Source: Xylanibacter rarus
GTDB lineage: Bacteria > Bacteroidota > Bacteroidia > Bacteroidales > Bacteroidaceae
DNA: 64,000 nucleotides
NCBI RefSeq assembly: GCF_001275135.1
Contig: NZ_LFQU01000015.1
Location: 1-64,000 of the forward strand
Direction of reading: 5' to 3'
In this document: positions 1-9,000 of the stretch, piece after piece
Numbering within the stretch: position 1 is the first letter of the stretch
Layout: every line of letters begins with the position of its first letter
The notes under the pieces: generated by a model
The model's database searches: none
Told to the model about the DNA's origin: nothing
Seen by the model: the letters and a program-made list of their open reading frames with translations, nothing else
Translations under genes and position numbers: made by a program

Positions 1-14
1 TTTTATATTATGTG

Positions 15-42
15 ATGACTGATTTTTACCCAAATCAGTCAT
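15..42. repeat. Perfect hairpin in the left-edge intergenic region
   Basis: An 11-bp perfect inverted repeat (ATGACTGATTT and its complement) is separated by 6 bases. No clear U-tract follows on either strand, so it is only a candidate terminator or protein-binding site. The rest of bases 1-388 holds no convincing gene: a short forward reading frame here overlaps the 3' end of the minus-strand hydrolase and has no homology-like features. Confidence 0.4.
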
Positions 43-388
43 TAGTATTCGGTCTGTATTTTTGCTTTATATTGAGCGGATTTTGGTTAGATTTTTCGCA
101 GGTATAGCGGGCTATGTCAAGAATAATCTGACAAAAGGACGCCAATAGAAACAAAAAGACCGGCTGAAAGCATCAATGCACAAAATTGATAAAGTAATAT
201 GCGGTCTAATTACCGATTGGGGTTTAATTGCCGTCAGACCTCATTCTGCAGCCTGTATTGATATGTTTTGCCGACGGTGGCATAGTTGATAGCCGGTCAG
301 TTTTGTGCTCTTTATATCGATTTTTTCAAAGTTCAGGCTGTGTTACATGGGCTATATTGTCTTCACACGCATTATTACGCATCCCGGT

Positions 389-1207
389 TCAGTCGATGTC
401 TATAGTTTCGAGGTCGTCAGGTACAAAGATGTTGCCCTTGAAGCTCTGCGCCGCCTCGCGGGCATATTCGGTCCTGCGTGTGGCCAGCGTCTTGTCTTCG
501 GTGTGGTATAGCAGCAGATTCTTCACGCCCAGCTCGGCTGCCACGGCTCCGGCGTCCCTGGCCGTGCTGTGAAACTTCTCGTAGGGCTTGAACACGTCGC
601 GGTCCTTATATAGACAGAAGGCCTCGCACATAAGCCAGTCGGCACCGCGCGCAATAGGGTAGTTGGCCCTGTTGCACGGCTCGTCGCCCATGCACACCAG
701 CGTGGCTCCTCCAGGCATTATGGCACGGAAGCCAAACTGCTTTTCCTTGTCCGACAGCACGTCGAAGCACTGCATGCTGATGTCGCCGGCCTGAAATTCG
801 TCGCCGCTCAGCTTCTCGCACAGCATGATGCGGCTGCCGAACAGCGCGTTATAGTTCTTGTGCAGCGTCATGAGGCATATCTGCTTTAGCGTGCTTATCA
901 CTTTGTCGTTGCCGTATACGTTCAGGTTGCCCTTATATTCGCCGCCGAGAATCCTGTGCATAATCATTCTCACCACCCACACGGCGCCCAGTATGTGGTC
1001 GGTGTGAGCGTGCGTTATGAACATGTGGTGTATGTCCGTAAGGTTTATGCTCGCCTTTTCTATCTGCGACATTATGCCGTTGCCGCCTCCTGCGTCCACG
1101 AGCAGCGATGTGTCGGCTGTCTTCAGGAAGAAGCATGTGTTATAGCATCTTGTAACTCCTGCGCTGCCTGTGCCCAGCATTATTATCTTGTTGTGGCTGT
1201 TGTTCAT
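389..1207 (-). CDS. MBL-fold metallo-hydrolase (RNase Z-like)
   Basis: A 272-residue cytosolic protein of the metallo-beta-lactamase superfamily, with no signal peptide. The zinc-binding signature THAHTDH lies near residues 65-71; later ligands are the Asp in CMGDEP (about 175) and the His in LLLYHTED (about 235). The overall order and the opening LGTGSAG motif match the RNase Z/arylsulfatase-like subgroup, but it lacks the long flexible arm and recognisable tRNA-processing signature of true RNase Z, so the substrate is unknown. The reading frame extends six codons further to a TTG at 1225; the ATG at 1207 (MNNSHNK) is the more likely start. It lies just downstream of the tRNA-Asn terminator on the same strand and is probably transcribed on its own. 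Confidence 0.85.
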   Translation of the reverse strand: MNNSHNKIIMLGTGSAGVTRCYNTCFFLKTADTSLLVDAGGGNGIMSQIEKASINLTDIHHMFITHAHTDHILGAVWVVRMIMHRILGGEYKGNLNVYGNDKVISTLKQICLMTLHKNYNALFGSRIMLCEKLSGDEFQAGDISMQCFDVLSDKEKQFGFRAIMPGGATLVCMGDEPCNRANYPIARGADWLMCEAFCLYKDRDVFKPYEKFHSTARDAGAVAAELGVKNLLLYHTEDKTLATRRTEYAREAAQSFKGNIFVPDDLETIDID

Positions 1208-1260
1208 GTGGTGTATTGTCTGCAAGGTGTAGCCGTTGCGGCTAAAAGTGATGAATTATA

Positions 1261-1297
1261 CAAAAACAAAAAAGGAGTTACCGAAGCAACTCCTTTT
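1261..1297 (-). terminator. Intrinsic terminator after tRNA-Asn
   Basis: On the minus strand, directly after the tRNA 3' end, AAGGAGTTGC and GTAACTCCTT enclose a TTCG tetraloop and are followed by a T-rich tail. This is a textbook rho-independent terminator ending the tRNA transcript before the MBL-fold gene. Confidence 0.85.
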
Positions 1298-1299
1298 TG

Positions 1300-1373
1300 C
1301 GCTTCAAGATGGGCTTGAACCAACGACCCCCTGATTAACAGTCAGGTGCTCTAACCAACTGAGCTATTGAAGC
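1300..1373 (-). tRNA. tRNA-Asn (anticodon GTT)
   Basis: The minus strand folds into a standard cloverleaf of 74 bases. The acceptor stem GCTTCAA pairs with TTGAAGC, the D-arm reads TAGCTCAGTTGGTTAGAGCA, and the anticodon loop CTGTTAA carries GTT. The T-arm is GGTTCAAGCC, with a G discriminator. CCA is not fully encoded (GCA follows). It has its own -7 box 30 bases upstream and a hairpin terminator immediately downstream. Confidence 0.95.
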
Positions 1374-1402
1374 ATGTGATGCATTTCCTTTCAAATGCGA
1401 TG

Positions 1403-1434
1403 CAAAGGTAAGAAGATTTTTTGAAACCTCCAAA
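1403..1434 (-). promoter_or_regulatory. Bacteroidota-type promoter for tRNA-Asn
   Basis: On the minus strand a TTTG (1434-1431) lies 20 bases from TACCTTTG (1410-1403), matching the Bacteroidota -33/-7 consensus TTTG-N19-21-TAnnTTTG. The tRNA 5' end is 30 bases downstream. Confidence 0.7.
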
Positions 1435-1515
1435 CTTTTTTGGCAAAAAATTCAATTTTAGACTAAAATAAAATAATTTTTCCCCGAAAAGTGGTGTTTT
1501 CACCATATATATATG

Positions 1516-1523
1516 TAACTTTG
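1516..1523 (+). promoter_or_regulatory. Candidate -7 box, with long GC-rich leader before the S41 protease
   Basis: TAACTTTG fits TAnnTTTG. If used, the mRNA has a leader of about 240 bases before the S41 protease start at 1772. Bases 1374-1771 hold no supported gene; the minus-strand reading frames there are low-complexity shadows. The leader is clearly GC-richer than the AT-rich DNA just upstream of the box. Confidence 0.5.
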
Positions 1524-1771
1524 CATAAGTCAATACGGCTGCTGAGACCATGCCTTAGGCTCATGCTTTTTGGCCTGTGGACGGTCGGCTGCCGGTGAGT
1601 CTGCGTGTGCTGCTTCTGCCGCTTAGGGCACGTGCGCATGCTTTTGCTGCCGGTGGAGGCGGCTGTGGGCATTGCCGGCAACAGGGCTGAGGCCTCTCGC
1701 GTTGACGCTTTGCGGCCGTATGAGGCATGAATTTGCTTTGCAACAAGAAAAAGAAACAATAAGAACATAAG

Positions 1772-3454
1772 ATGAGAATAAGACTATTTCAGCTTGCGGT
1801 GCTGCTCATGCTGCCTTTCATGGCGGCGTCGGCCCAGGAAAGCAAGAGCCACAACTTCGACGTGGCCAAGAACATGCAGGTGTTCAACGAGATTTACAGC
1901 TATCTCGACCTGATGTATGTAGACACGCTCAACGCCGACGAGGTGGTGGGCACGGCCATCAACTCGATGCTGCGCTCGCTCGACCCCTACACCGTCTACT
2001 ATCCCGAGGACAAGGTGAACGACCTTAAGACGATGATAACCGGCCGCTATGTGGGCATAGGAGCCGTGATACGCTACAACCAGAAGCTGAAGCGCGTGGT
2101 CATCGACGAGCCTTATGCAGGCAACCCGGCTGCCGAGGTGGGCCTGAAAAAGGGCGACATCATCCTGAGCATCGACGACTCTGTGATGACCGACAAGGAC
2201 GTGAGCTACGTAAGTTCGCATCTGCGCGGCGACGCCGGCACGACGTTCGTGCTGAAGGTGAAGCGCCCCAGCACGGGCAAGAACATGGAGTTCAGAATAA
2301 CGCGCCGCTCTGTCAACATGCCTTCAATTCCTTACTACGGCCTGCGCCCCGACAGCATAGGCTATCTCAATCTGAGCAGCTTCACCGAAGACTGCTCAAA
2401 GGATGTGCGCAAGGCGTTCATCGAGATGAAAAAGCAGGGCATGAAGGGCCTTGTGCTCGACCTGCGCGGCAACGGCGGCGGCTCTCTCTCAGAGGCTGTC
2501 AACATTGTCAACATGTTTGTGCCGAAGGACATCACGTTGGTGAAGACGCGCGGCAAGCTGAAGCGTGCCAACTATGACTATAAGACCACCGTTGAGCCTA
2601 TCGACACGGTTATGCCCGTTGTGGTGCTCGTCAACGGCGAGTCGGCCAGCGCCAGCGAGATTACCAGCGGAAGCCTGCAGGACCTCGACCGCGCCGTAAT
2701 CATGGGCACGCGCACCTACGGCAAGGGTCTCGTGCAGTTGCCTGTTGACATATCATACAACGGACAGCTGAAGCTGACTACAAGCAAATACTACATTCCG
2801 AGCGGACGCTGCATACAGGCAATAAACTATAAGCACGCGCGCGGCGGATATACCGAGCACATACCCGACAGTCTGACCAAGGTGTTCTATACGGCAGGCG
2901 GACGCGAGGTGCGCGACGGCGGAGGCATTAAGCCCGACATAGAGGTGCGCCCCGACTCGCTGCCCAACATTGCCTACTATCTCACCGTGAGCGGACTCGA
3001 CTCTACCGAGGTGCTGCTCGACTATGAGGTCGACTATATAGCGTCTCACCCCACGATAGCCAAGCCTTCTGAGTTTGAGCTTTCTGACGCCGACTATGAG
3101 GACTTCAAGCAGAGAGTGATAAAGAGCGGATTCACCTATGACCCTGAGAGCGAGAAACTGCTCAAGTCGCTAAAAAAGGTTGTTGAGTTTGAGGGCTATT
3201 ATGACGACGCCAAGGCCGAATTTGAAAATCTGGAGAAGAAGCTGAAGCACAACATAGCTAAAGACCTCGACTATCACAAGGACGTGCTAAAGCAGATAAT
3301 ATCCAACGACATCATTGCTGCCTACTATTATCAGGTTGGAAGCATGGAGAACAGTCTGCGCTACGACAAGCAGATGAAGGAGGCATGTCGCCTGCTCAAC
3401 AGTCCTGACGAGTATAAGGCTGTATTAGTAAAAGGTGCAGTGAAGAAGAAATAA
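1772..3454 (+). CDS. S41 family C-terminal processing peptidase
   Basis: A 560-residue exported serine protease of the CtpA/Tsp (S41) family. Residues 1-21 form a signal peptide ending AASAQ, so it acts in the periplasm. A PDZ domain follows at about 85-175 (GIGAVIRYN, then VGLKKGDIILSIDD). The S41 core carries the catalytic serine motif GESASASE (S291-S295) and the catalytic Lys in YGKG (K318). These enzymes recognise C-termini of exported proteins and trim or degrade them; the exact target here is unknown. Length is typical for the Bacteroidota homologues, which have a C-terminal helical extension like residues 440-560 here. It is a single-gene unit with its own terminator. Confidence 0.92.
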   Translation: MRIRLFQLAVLLMLPFMAASAQESKSHNFDVAKNMQVFNEIYSYLDLMYVDTLNADEVVGTAINSMLRSLDPYTVYYPEDKVNDLKTMITGRYVGIGAVIRYNQKLKRVVIDEPYAGNPAAEVGLKKGDIILSIDDSVMTDKDVSYVSSHLRGDAGTTFVLKVKRPSTGKNMEFRITRRSVNMPSIPYYGLRPDSIGYLNLSSFTEDCSKDVRKAFIEMKKQGMKGLVLDLRGNGGGSLSEAVNIVNMFVPKDITLVKTRGKLKRANYDYKTTVEPIDTVMPVVVLVNGESASASEITSGSLQDLDRAVIMGTRTYGKGLVQLPVDISYNGQLKLTTSKYYIPSGRCIQAINYKHARGGYTEHIPDSLTKVFYTAGGREVRDGGGIKPDIEVRPDSLPNIAYYLTVSGLDSTEVLLDYEVDYIASHPTIAKPSEFELSDADYEDFKQRVIKSGFTYDPESEKLLKSLKKVVEFEGYYDDAKAEFENLEKKLKHNIAKDLDYHKDVLKQIISNDIIAAYYYQVGSMENSLRYDKQMKEACRLLNSPDEYKAVLVKGAVKKK

Positions 3455-3478
3455 AAGTTGAGAGAATATATTTTTTCG

Positions 3479-3518
3479 GGAGAGGTAAAGGCCGCATGGC
3501 TTTTGCCTCTCCTTTTTT
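3479..3518 (+). terminator. Intrinsic terminator of the S41 protease gene
   Basis: GGAGAGG and CCTCTCC bracket an AAAGGCC/GGCTTTT inner stem with a short loop. Six T residues follow (3513-3518), 24 bases after the stop codon. Confidence 0.85.
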
Positions 3519-3536
3519 ATGGAGTCTCATTAGGAG

Positions 3537-3783
3537 TTAAAGTAGTTAAAGTCAAATGCTTTTCTTTTTAGGCCGTTAAATTTAAATATCTTGTGTTTTT
3601 CTCGCTATTGTTCTCTTGTTGCAGCGATGTTAAGAAACTGCAAGACTAATGTTCTGCCGGATGTGCCATCCGGCAGCATTGAATATAAGGATCTGCGATC
3701 CGCAACATATACCTTTTGGTGTTCAAAATATAATAACACCCCTGACTGACAGCTCAGATGTTTTATGCCATAAGATAAAAGCC
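3537..3783. repeat. Tandem structured repeat, copy 1
   Basis: First of two directly adjacent copies of a unit of about 247 bases, the two being roughly 80-85 percent alike by eye. It contains a 10-bp perfect stem CTGCCGGATG/CATCCGGCAG with loop TGC (near 3655-3680) and a second small hairpin GGATC-TGC-GATCC shortly after. Both stems are conserved in copy 2 while loop bases differ. On the minus strand the unit can be read as a peptide containing YVADRRSLYSML, which also recurs in copy 2, so a decayed coding origin is possible. Confidence 0.8.
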
Positions 3784-4031
3784 TTAAAGTAGTTAATGTC
3801 AAATGCTTTTCTTTTTAGACAGTAAAATTCAAATACCTTGTGTTTTTTCTCGCTATTCGTTTTTTTTGCAGCGATGTTAAGAAACAGCAGGGCTAATGTT
3901 CTGCCGGATGTGTCATCCGGCAGCATTGAATATAAGGATCTTTGATCCGCAACATATACCTTTTGGTATTCAAAATAAAATAACACTCCTGACAGACAGT
4001 TCAGATGTTTTATTCCACAAAACAAAAAGCC
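3784..4031. repeat. Tandem structured repeat, copy 2
   Basis: Second copy, starting exactly where copy 1 ends with the same opening TTAAAGTAGTTAA. Its main hairpin keeps the 10-bp stem with loop TGT instead of TGC, and the second hairpin keeps GGATC/GATCC with loop TTT instead of TGC. Substitutions outside the stems are more frequent than inside them, which argues for a structured RNA or DNA element. Confidence 0.8.
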
Positions 4032-4164
4032 GTAATAGGTTAAGTTGTCGAATGTGAAAAATAACAGGGCCGTTTGCGTATAAAAAGTGGCCGGTTTTTG
4101 ACTCGTAAACGGCCCATTAACGACTCGTAAACCGGCCACTAACAGTCTGAAACTATTACGGCTT
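4027..4164. repeat. Nested and interleaved inverted repeats
   Basis: Three inverted repeats lie within 138 bases. The outer 12-bp arms are AAGCCGTAATAG (4027-4038) and CTATTACGGCTT (4153-4164). Inside are GGGCCGTTT (4067-4075) with AAACGGCCC (4107-4115), and AGTGGCCGGTTT (4086-4097) with AAACCGGCCACT (4129-4140). The two inner pairs interleave (a-b-a'-b'), the topology of a pseudoknot or of mutually exclusive folds. Function unknown. Confidence 0.7.
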
Positions 4165-4350
4165 AATTTGCTTAAAGAAAATGTTTTTAAATAGCGCTGT
4201 ATAACATAACCGTAACATAATTAAAAGAAAAAGTTACGGATTTTTGGGCGTTTTCACCATGCAGATGGATTTTCGCTTTGTAAGCACGTGATTTTCCGTA
4301 TATAGATGAATTCTTTTTTGAGATACGAAAGTGTTAAATGCAGTCTTAAA

Positions 4351-4382
4351 TTTGAAACATACATCATATTTCCTTACTTTTG
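4351..4382 (+). promoter_or_regulatory. Consensus Bacteroidota promoter for the deiminase pair
   Basis: TTTG (4351-4354) is followed after 20 bases by TACTTTTG (4375-4382), a full match to the -33/-7 consensus. The first start codon is 58 bases downstream. Confidence 0.75.
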
Positions 4383-4440
4383 TTTCCTGCTTAAGAATGG
4401 AAACAGAAGAGAATAATATACTTATTTAAAAAGAATTAAT

Positions 4441-5031
4441 ATGAAAACACCACAAAAATTAAAAGAAGTTCTAGAACAGTTCACGCCAGTATACACTATA
4501 GATGGACTTACAAGACAGTTTGAAGACATTGCTCAGGTTGTTTTTAATGGGCATTTTGTTGTCAATGGTGAATATGAAATTTACCCGATAGATATTGAAT
4601 TTTATTTCCATGATGAAGAAAATGGCATTATTGTTGAACCGCAGATGTATCATAAAGGAGATCTTCCGTATTTTCCTGTAGGATCTATTTATCCTCATAG
4701 TTCGGGTGTTGACATGACGTTTGAGCGTGAAGGAAAATACCGTGCTTCATTTTTGATGAGAGGATATACGTATAAATCTGTTTCCGGCGAGAAAGAGGAA
4801 TATACAAATAAAACCAATAATAAGAAAAGTCCATTCAGATCCCAGTATCTGTGGGAAGATTTGTTGGGCAGTGCGTCAGTCTTCGGCAAGGGGTTGAATA
4901 TTGTATGGGTAGACAACGCAGAGTTTAAAAAAGTAAATATTGCATCTTCGGCGAGGGTTAATATTAACAAAATAAGTGGTGAGAATGGAGACCGTATGTG
5001 GCATTTTACCAACCTTGATATGATAAAATAA
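4441..5031 (+). CDS. Unknown protein coupled to a deiminase-like enzyme
   Basis: A 196-residue protein with no signal peptide or membrane segment. I do not recognise the family. It shows a mixed alpha/beta pattern, with a central HSSGVDMTFE motif (about residues 82-91) followed by a strand ending FLMRG. The C-terminal quarter is polar and rich in Asn and Lys. Its stop codon overlaps the start of the next gene (TAATG), so the two are translationally coupled and probably act together. Codon use is AT-rich compared with flanking genes, suggesting transfer or a different evolutionary history. It has its own consensus promoter. Confidence 0.7.
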   Translation: MKTPQKLKEVLEQFTPVYTIDGLTRQFEDIAQVVFNGHFVVNGEYEIYPIDIEFYFHDEENGIIVEPQMYHKGDLPYFPVGSIYPHSSGVDMTFEREGKYRASFLMRGYTYKSVSGEKEEYTNKTNNKKSPFRSQYLWEDLLGSASVFGKGLNIVWVDNAEFKKVNIASSARVNINKISGENGDRMWHFTNLDMIK

Positions 5032-5894
5032 TGCAAGTGGCTTTACAACAGCAGGATTATGTGCTATTTTCTGAGGAATTAAAAAAATATTATCCACAAA
5101 TATATAATGAGTTGTCGGAAATATTGTCACATCATAATGTCAGGCATGGAGTGTTAAAAGGGACAGCCGACTATTGGTGCAGGGATTATATGCCGATACA
5201 GGTAGATTATGATAAATTTGTTCAGTTTCGTTATCATCCGGATTATTTGAAGGGATATCGTGATTATGAGACGCCGACAGAAGTTTCTCTTGAATTGGCT
5301 AAAGAACTTACTTCCGCTTCAATAGAAACATCCCCAATTATTGCAGATGGTGGCAATTTTACTTTTGCAAGTATCAAGAGGGGACGAGGGTATACTCCTG
5401 TTGTTGTGATGACAGAAAAGGTGTTTTTTGAAAACTCCGAAGTGGCAGGGGAAAATCTTGTTTATCAGTTGGAAAAGTTGTTTCCAAAGCATAAGTTATT
5501 GTTTCTTCCGTGGGATAGAGGTGATGCATGCGGACATACAGACGGAATTCTACATGCCGTAGGACCAAATAAATTGCTGGTGAACCTTAAAGTTTATCCG
5601 GATAAGATAGCTGCAAGGATGCGTGAGATTCTGGAGTCATGTTTTAAGGTTATAGACTTGGAATTAAGTGACTATCATGAATATAGTTGGGCGTATATTA
5701 ACATGATTCATACTAAGGATGTTATCATCGTTCCCGGTCTGGGGCGGGCTACTGATGCAGAAGCCCTTAATCATATAAAGAAATTATTTCCTCAGTATGA
5801 AGGTAGAATTTATCAAGTGCAGATTCCTTCAATTGTCAAAAAATATGGAGGGGCATTGAATTGTCTTTCTTGGTCTTTTTATAAATATTTATGA
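5031..5894 (+). CDS. Agmatine/peptidylarginine deiminase-like protein (PAD_porph fold)
   Basis: A 287-residue enzyme of the guanidino-group-modifying superfamily, related to bacterial agmatine deiminase and Porphyromonas-type peptidylarginine deiminase. Visible active-site landmarks are WCRDY (R51, D52), ADGGNF (D106-G108), GHTDG (H169, D171) and GGALNC near the C-terminus with the predicted nucleophile C278. All catalytic positions are present, so it is probably active. Agmatine deiminases are usually about 340-370 residues, so this is a short version, and it has no signal peptide. The HTDG and GGALNC forms differ from typical agmatine deiminases, so the substrate is open: agmatine, free arginine or a peptide arginine. 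It is coupled to the upstream unknown gene and shares its AT-rich composition. Confidence 0.78.
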   Translation: MQVALQQQDYVLFSEELKKYYPQIYNELSEILSHHNVRHGVLKGTADYWCRDYMPIQVDYDKFVQFRYHPDYLKGYRDYETPTEVSLELAKELTSASIETSPIIADGGNFTFASIKRGRGYTPVVVMTEKVFFENSEVAGENLVYQLEKLFPKHKLLFLPWDRGDACGHTDGILHAVGPNKLLVNLKVYPDKIAARMREILESCFKVIDLELSDYHEYSWAYINMIHTKDVIIVPGLGRATDAEALNHIKKLFPQYEGRIYQVQIPSIVKKYGGALNCLSWSFYKYL

Positions 5895-5960
5895 TGAATC
5901 GTTTTGCCGGCTATTGTTGCAGTTCATGCTTTTATTCTTTTTGACAAAAGCGTCAAGATA

Positions 5961-6026
5961 CAGAAAAGGCGGAAACCTTCAGCCGGATGTTGTTTACAAG
6001 CCGGCTCGGGTTTCCACCTTCTTCTG
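5961..6026. terminator. Shared terminator-like inverted repeat between convergent genes
   Basis: A long imperfect inverted repeat, with outer arms CAGAAAAGGCGGAAACC and GGTTTCCACCTTCTTCTG and an inner AGCCGG/CCGGCT pair. It lies between the deiminase gene (plus) and the pectinesterase/lyase gene (minus), suiting a bidirectional terminator. Confidence 0.6.
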
Positions 6027-6078
6027 CGCTTATGAATGTTGTTTTTACTTTGTTGCTTTCAGGCAGGCGCGCCACGCC

Positions 6079-9000
6079 TTATTTAGCCTGTTTGCCGTGT
6101 GAAGTGGCGGTGCTGCTGAATTTGCAGCTCAGCTTTTCGCCCATCAGGCTGTTCAGATAAACCTCAAGGGCGGTGTAGCCGTCGGGGTTTGTCAGGTTGC
6201 GGTCGTCGGCATTGTCAGGGTTCAGACCGTGTTTCTTCTCCCATTTGTCCGGCATTCCGTCGCCGTCGGTGTCAGCCGGTGCTGCCTCCTGCTTGTGGCT
6301 TAGGCCGAAGCCTTCAGCATCGTTCACAGAGTCGATAATGCCGCGTTTGCCTGTCTTCGAGCCGCTGAACTTCGGGTTGCCGCTCTTCACGTCGTTTATC
6401 ACGCGCTTTTCCGTGGCGTCGCGGTTTATCGTTCCCGCCTTCTTCAGCACCGTCTTATATGCCTCGCCGGCCGTCTGTATGTCGGTCAGCATGTAGCGCG
6501 ACGGGCGGTATTTGCCTATGGCGCCTTCTGTTTCGTCGAGCTTATAGTAAGGCATTTCGGGCACGATGCGCTCATTCACCCTTATCTGGTCTGTTGTATA
6601 TTTCTCGGCGCTCATGGCCTGCCAGTTGTCGGCTGTGGCAGCGTCGTTGCCCTCCATGATGTTTCCGCTTACATACCAGCGCGCCGGGCCCCACGACGTG
6701 GCACCCTTGCGGGCGTGGCTTGCCATGACAAACACCGAGTTGGCAGGCGACTCAGGGCCGGGCTTGTAGTAGTTGTTCATGAAGTTGCACTCATGAGCCG
6801 AGTTGCGTCCGTTATATTCTGTTATGTCGGCCGAGTTCTCGCCGCCGTAGCAAGAGTTCCAGCGTCCCCAGTTGAAGTTCACGTTGTTCACATATTCCAT
6901 AAACACCACATAGTCTTCACCCCTGGCGCCGTTGAAACGCGGACTGCGCGAGTCGTTGCCTGCCAGCAGGTTGTGGTGGTAAGTGGCCGGCGAGCCGCCC
7001 CACTGCGAGCCGTATCCGCGCTTGCCCTTCTTGTGGCCGGCATCGTTGAGGCCCTCGTGCACTATGCAGTACTGAACGGTGAGATAGTGGCTGTCGGCTG
7101 TGTTCATGTTTTCCTCCATCGACCATCCGAACACGCAGTGGTCGAATATAAAGTTGGTGCAGTTCTCCGTTCCGCAGGCCTGGTCCTGCTTGCCGTCGCC
7201 GGCGCGGAAGCGTATGTTGCGCACGATGAAGTTTTCCGAACTGCCGAAGTTCACCTTGTCGCCCACGATGCTTATGCCGTCGCCCGGGGCCGTCTGTCCT
7301 GCCAGCGTCCAGTTGGCACGCTTCACGCGCAGGTTGCTGTTGAGGCGTATCTCGCCGTTCACCGCAAACACGATGGTTAGCGGCTCGCCCGGATACTGGC
7401 TGAAGGCCCATCGCAGCGTGCCTTCGTCCTCGGTGTCGGCCAGCGACGTAACCGTAACCACCTTTCCGCCGCGTCCGCCAGTGGCATATTTGCCGAAGCC
7501 TTCGGCCGTGGGGAAGGCCACGGGCGTTACGCGCATGGTCACAGCCTCTGACGTGGCACCCTGGCGCGAAACGGTCTTAACGCTGTATTCGTCTGCATTG
7601 CCGTCTGATATGGTGTATTCAGGCTCGGCCACAAAAGCCTCGAAGCGCCCGTTGCGGTATATCAGGTAGCCGGCAGCCAGTCGGTCGCTGTTCCACTCGA
7701 ACGTGTTGCCGCTGCGCGTGAATACCGACGGGGCAGGGGCGCCCTGAAGTATGGCGTTGAAGTCGAAGGGCACGTCAGACGCCTTCTTGAACAGGAAGTC
7801 TGCGTTTATGTATGCCTCCACCTCGTCCTTGGTGGCCTGGCGGCCGAAGCCTACGCGCCGGCTTGTGTCAGCAGGCTGCCCGTTTTCGTCGGTGCTGTTG
7901 TATTCAAGATATGATGCCGTGTTGCCTCGTCCGCTCCAGTCGAGCCATCCTGCCTTGTTTATGTGGCTGCCCAGCGTGCAGTTTATGAACATCGTGCCGC
8001 AGTTCTCCTTCCACGGGCGTCCCAGATAGTAGGCGCCGTCGGCCACGCCCTGCTCGGCGGTTAGTCGGCAGCGGTTGAAGAACAGACCCGCATACAGGCG
8101 GCTCTGGCTCAGTTTGGGATACATGGCACGTGTCAGCGGCAGCTCAGATGTGGCGGCAGCCGTGATGTAGCCCTTGCCCCTGACGCAGCGTATCTCGCAG
8201 TCGTCAAACCACTCGAGGCCCGCGTCATAAATAAAGTCGGTGGCACCCTCTATGGTGCAGCGGCTGAAGTATCCGCGCGCTCCGCCGTTGGCCTTGTATG
8301 TGTCCTGATATCCGCTCAGTGTGCAGTTGCTGAACACGTGTGCGTCGCCGGCCGTAAACAGTGCCTCGGCCTGTCCCACGTTGCCGCTGGTGTTGCGTAT
8401 GGTGATGTTCTCGGCATAGAAGCGGTCGGTGTAGACGTTGAGCGCGGCGCAGTCGTAGTAGCGCTTGCCCTTGCTCTTCGGGCCGCGGTCAACAGATGAT
8501 GTCAGTATCGTGGTGTTGCGGTCTTCGCCTATTATGCTTATAAACTTGTTCTTGTCGTTGCGTCTGCCGGCATACACGTTCTCGTTGTATACACCCGGAC
8601 GAACATATATTATGCCGCGTGCCCCGTCGCTGACGGCGTCGATGGCCTGCTGTATGCGCGTGTACTGCGCGCTGCCGTCCTGTGCCACAACTTTCAGTTC
8701 TACGGGGACCTTGGCGTCGGGCGCGCTTATGTGCGGCTCCTTATGTCCCCTTATGGCTGTCAGCTCGCCCACGCTGCCCACGGGGTTCTGCCTTGCATAG
8801 AGAGCCTGTTCGGCCGTAATCTTCTTTCCGTATATCATTATCTTGTGCACACGGGCCGGCTGCTGGCGTGCCAGCGGGTCGGTCTCTGCCTGAAATACGG
8901 CCTTGCCGTCGGCTGTAAGCTGCACGGGATTGTCCTGATCTTCGCCGTCCCACACACGCCAGCGCAGTGACACGTCGCTGGCGTTAATCACGTTCTCCAT

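Noticed and set aside
3605-4139. Two minus-strand frames in the tandem repeat encoding related peptides
   Set aside because: The peptides resemble each other only because the DNA is repeated; no promoter, start context or domain. Kept as a repeat, with possible relic coding noted.
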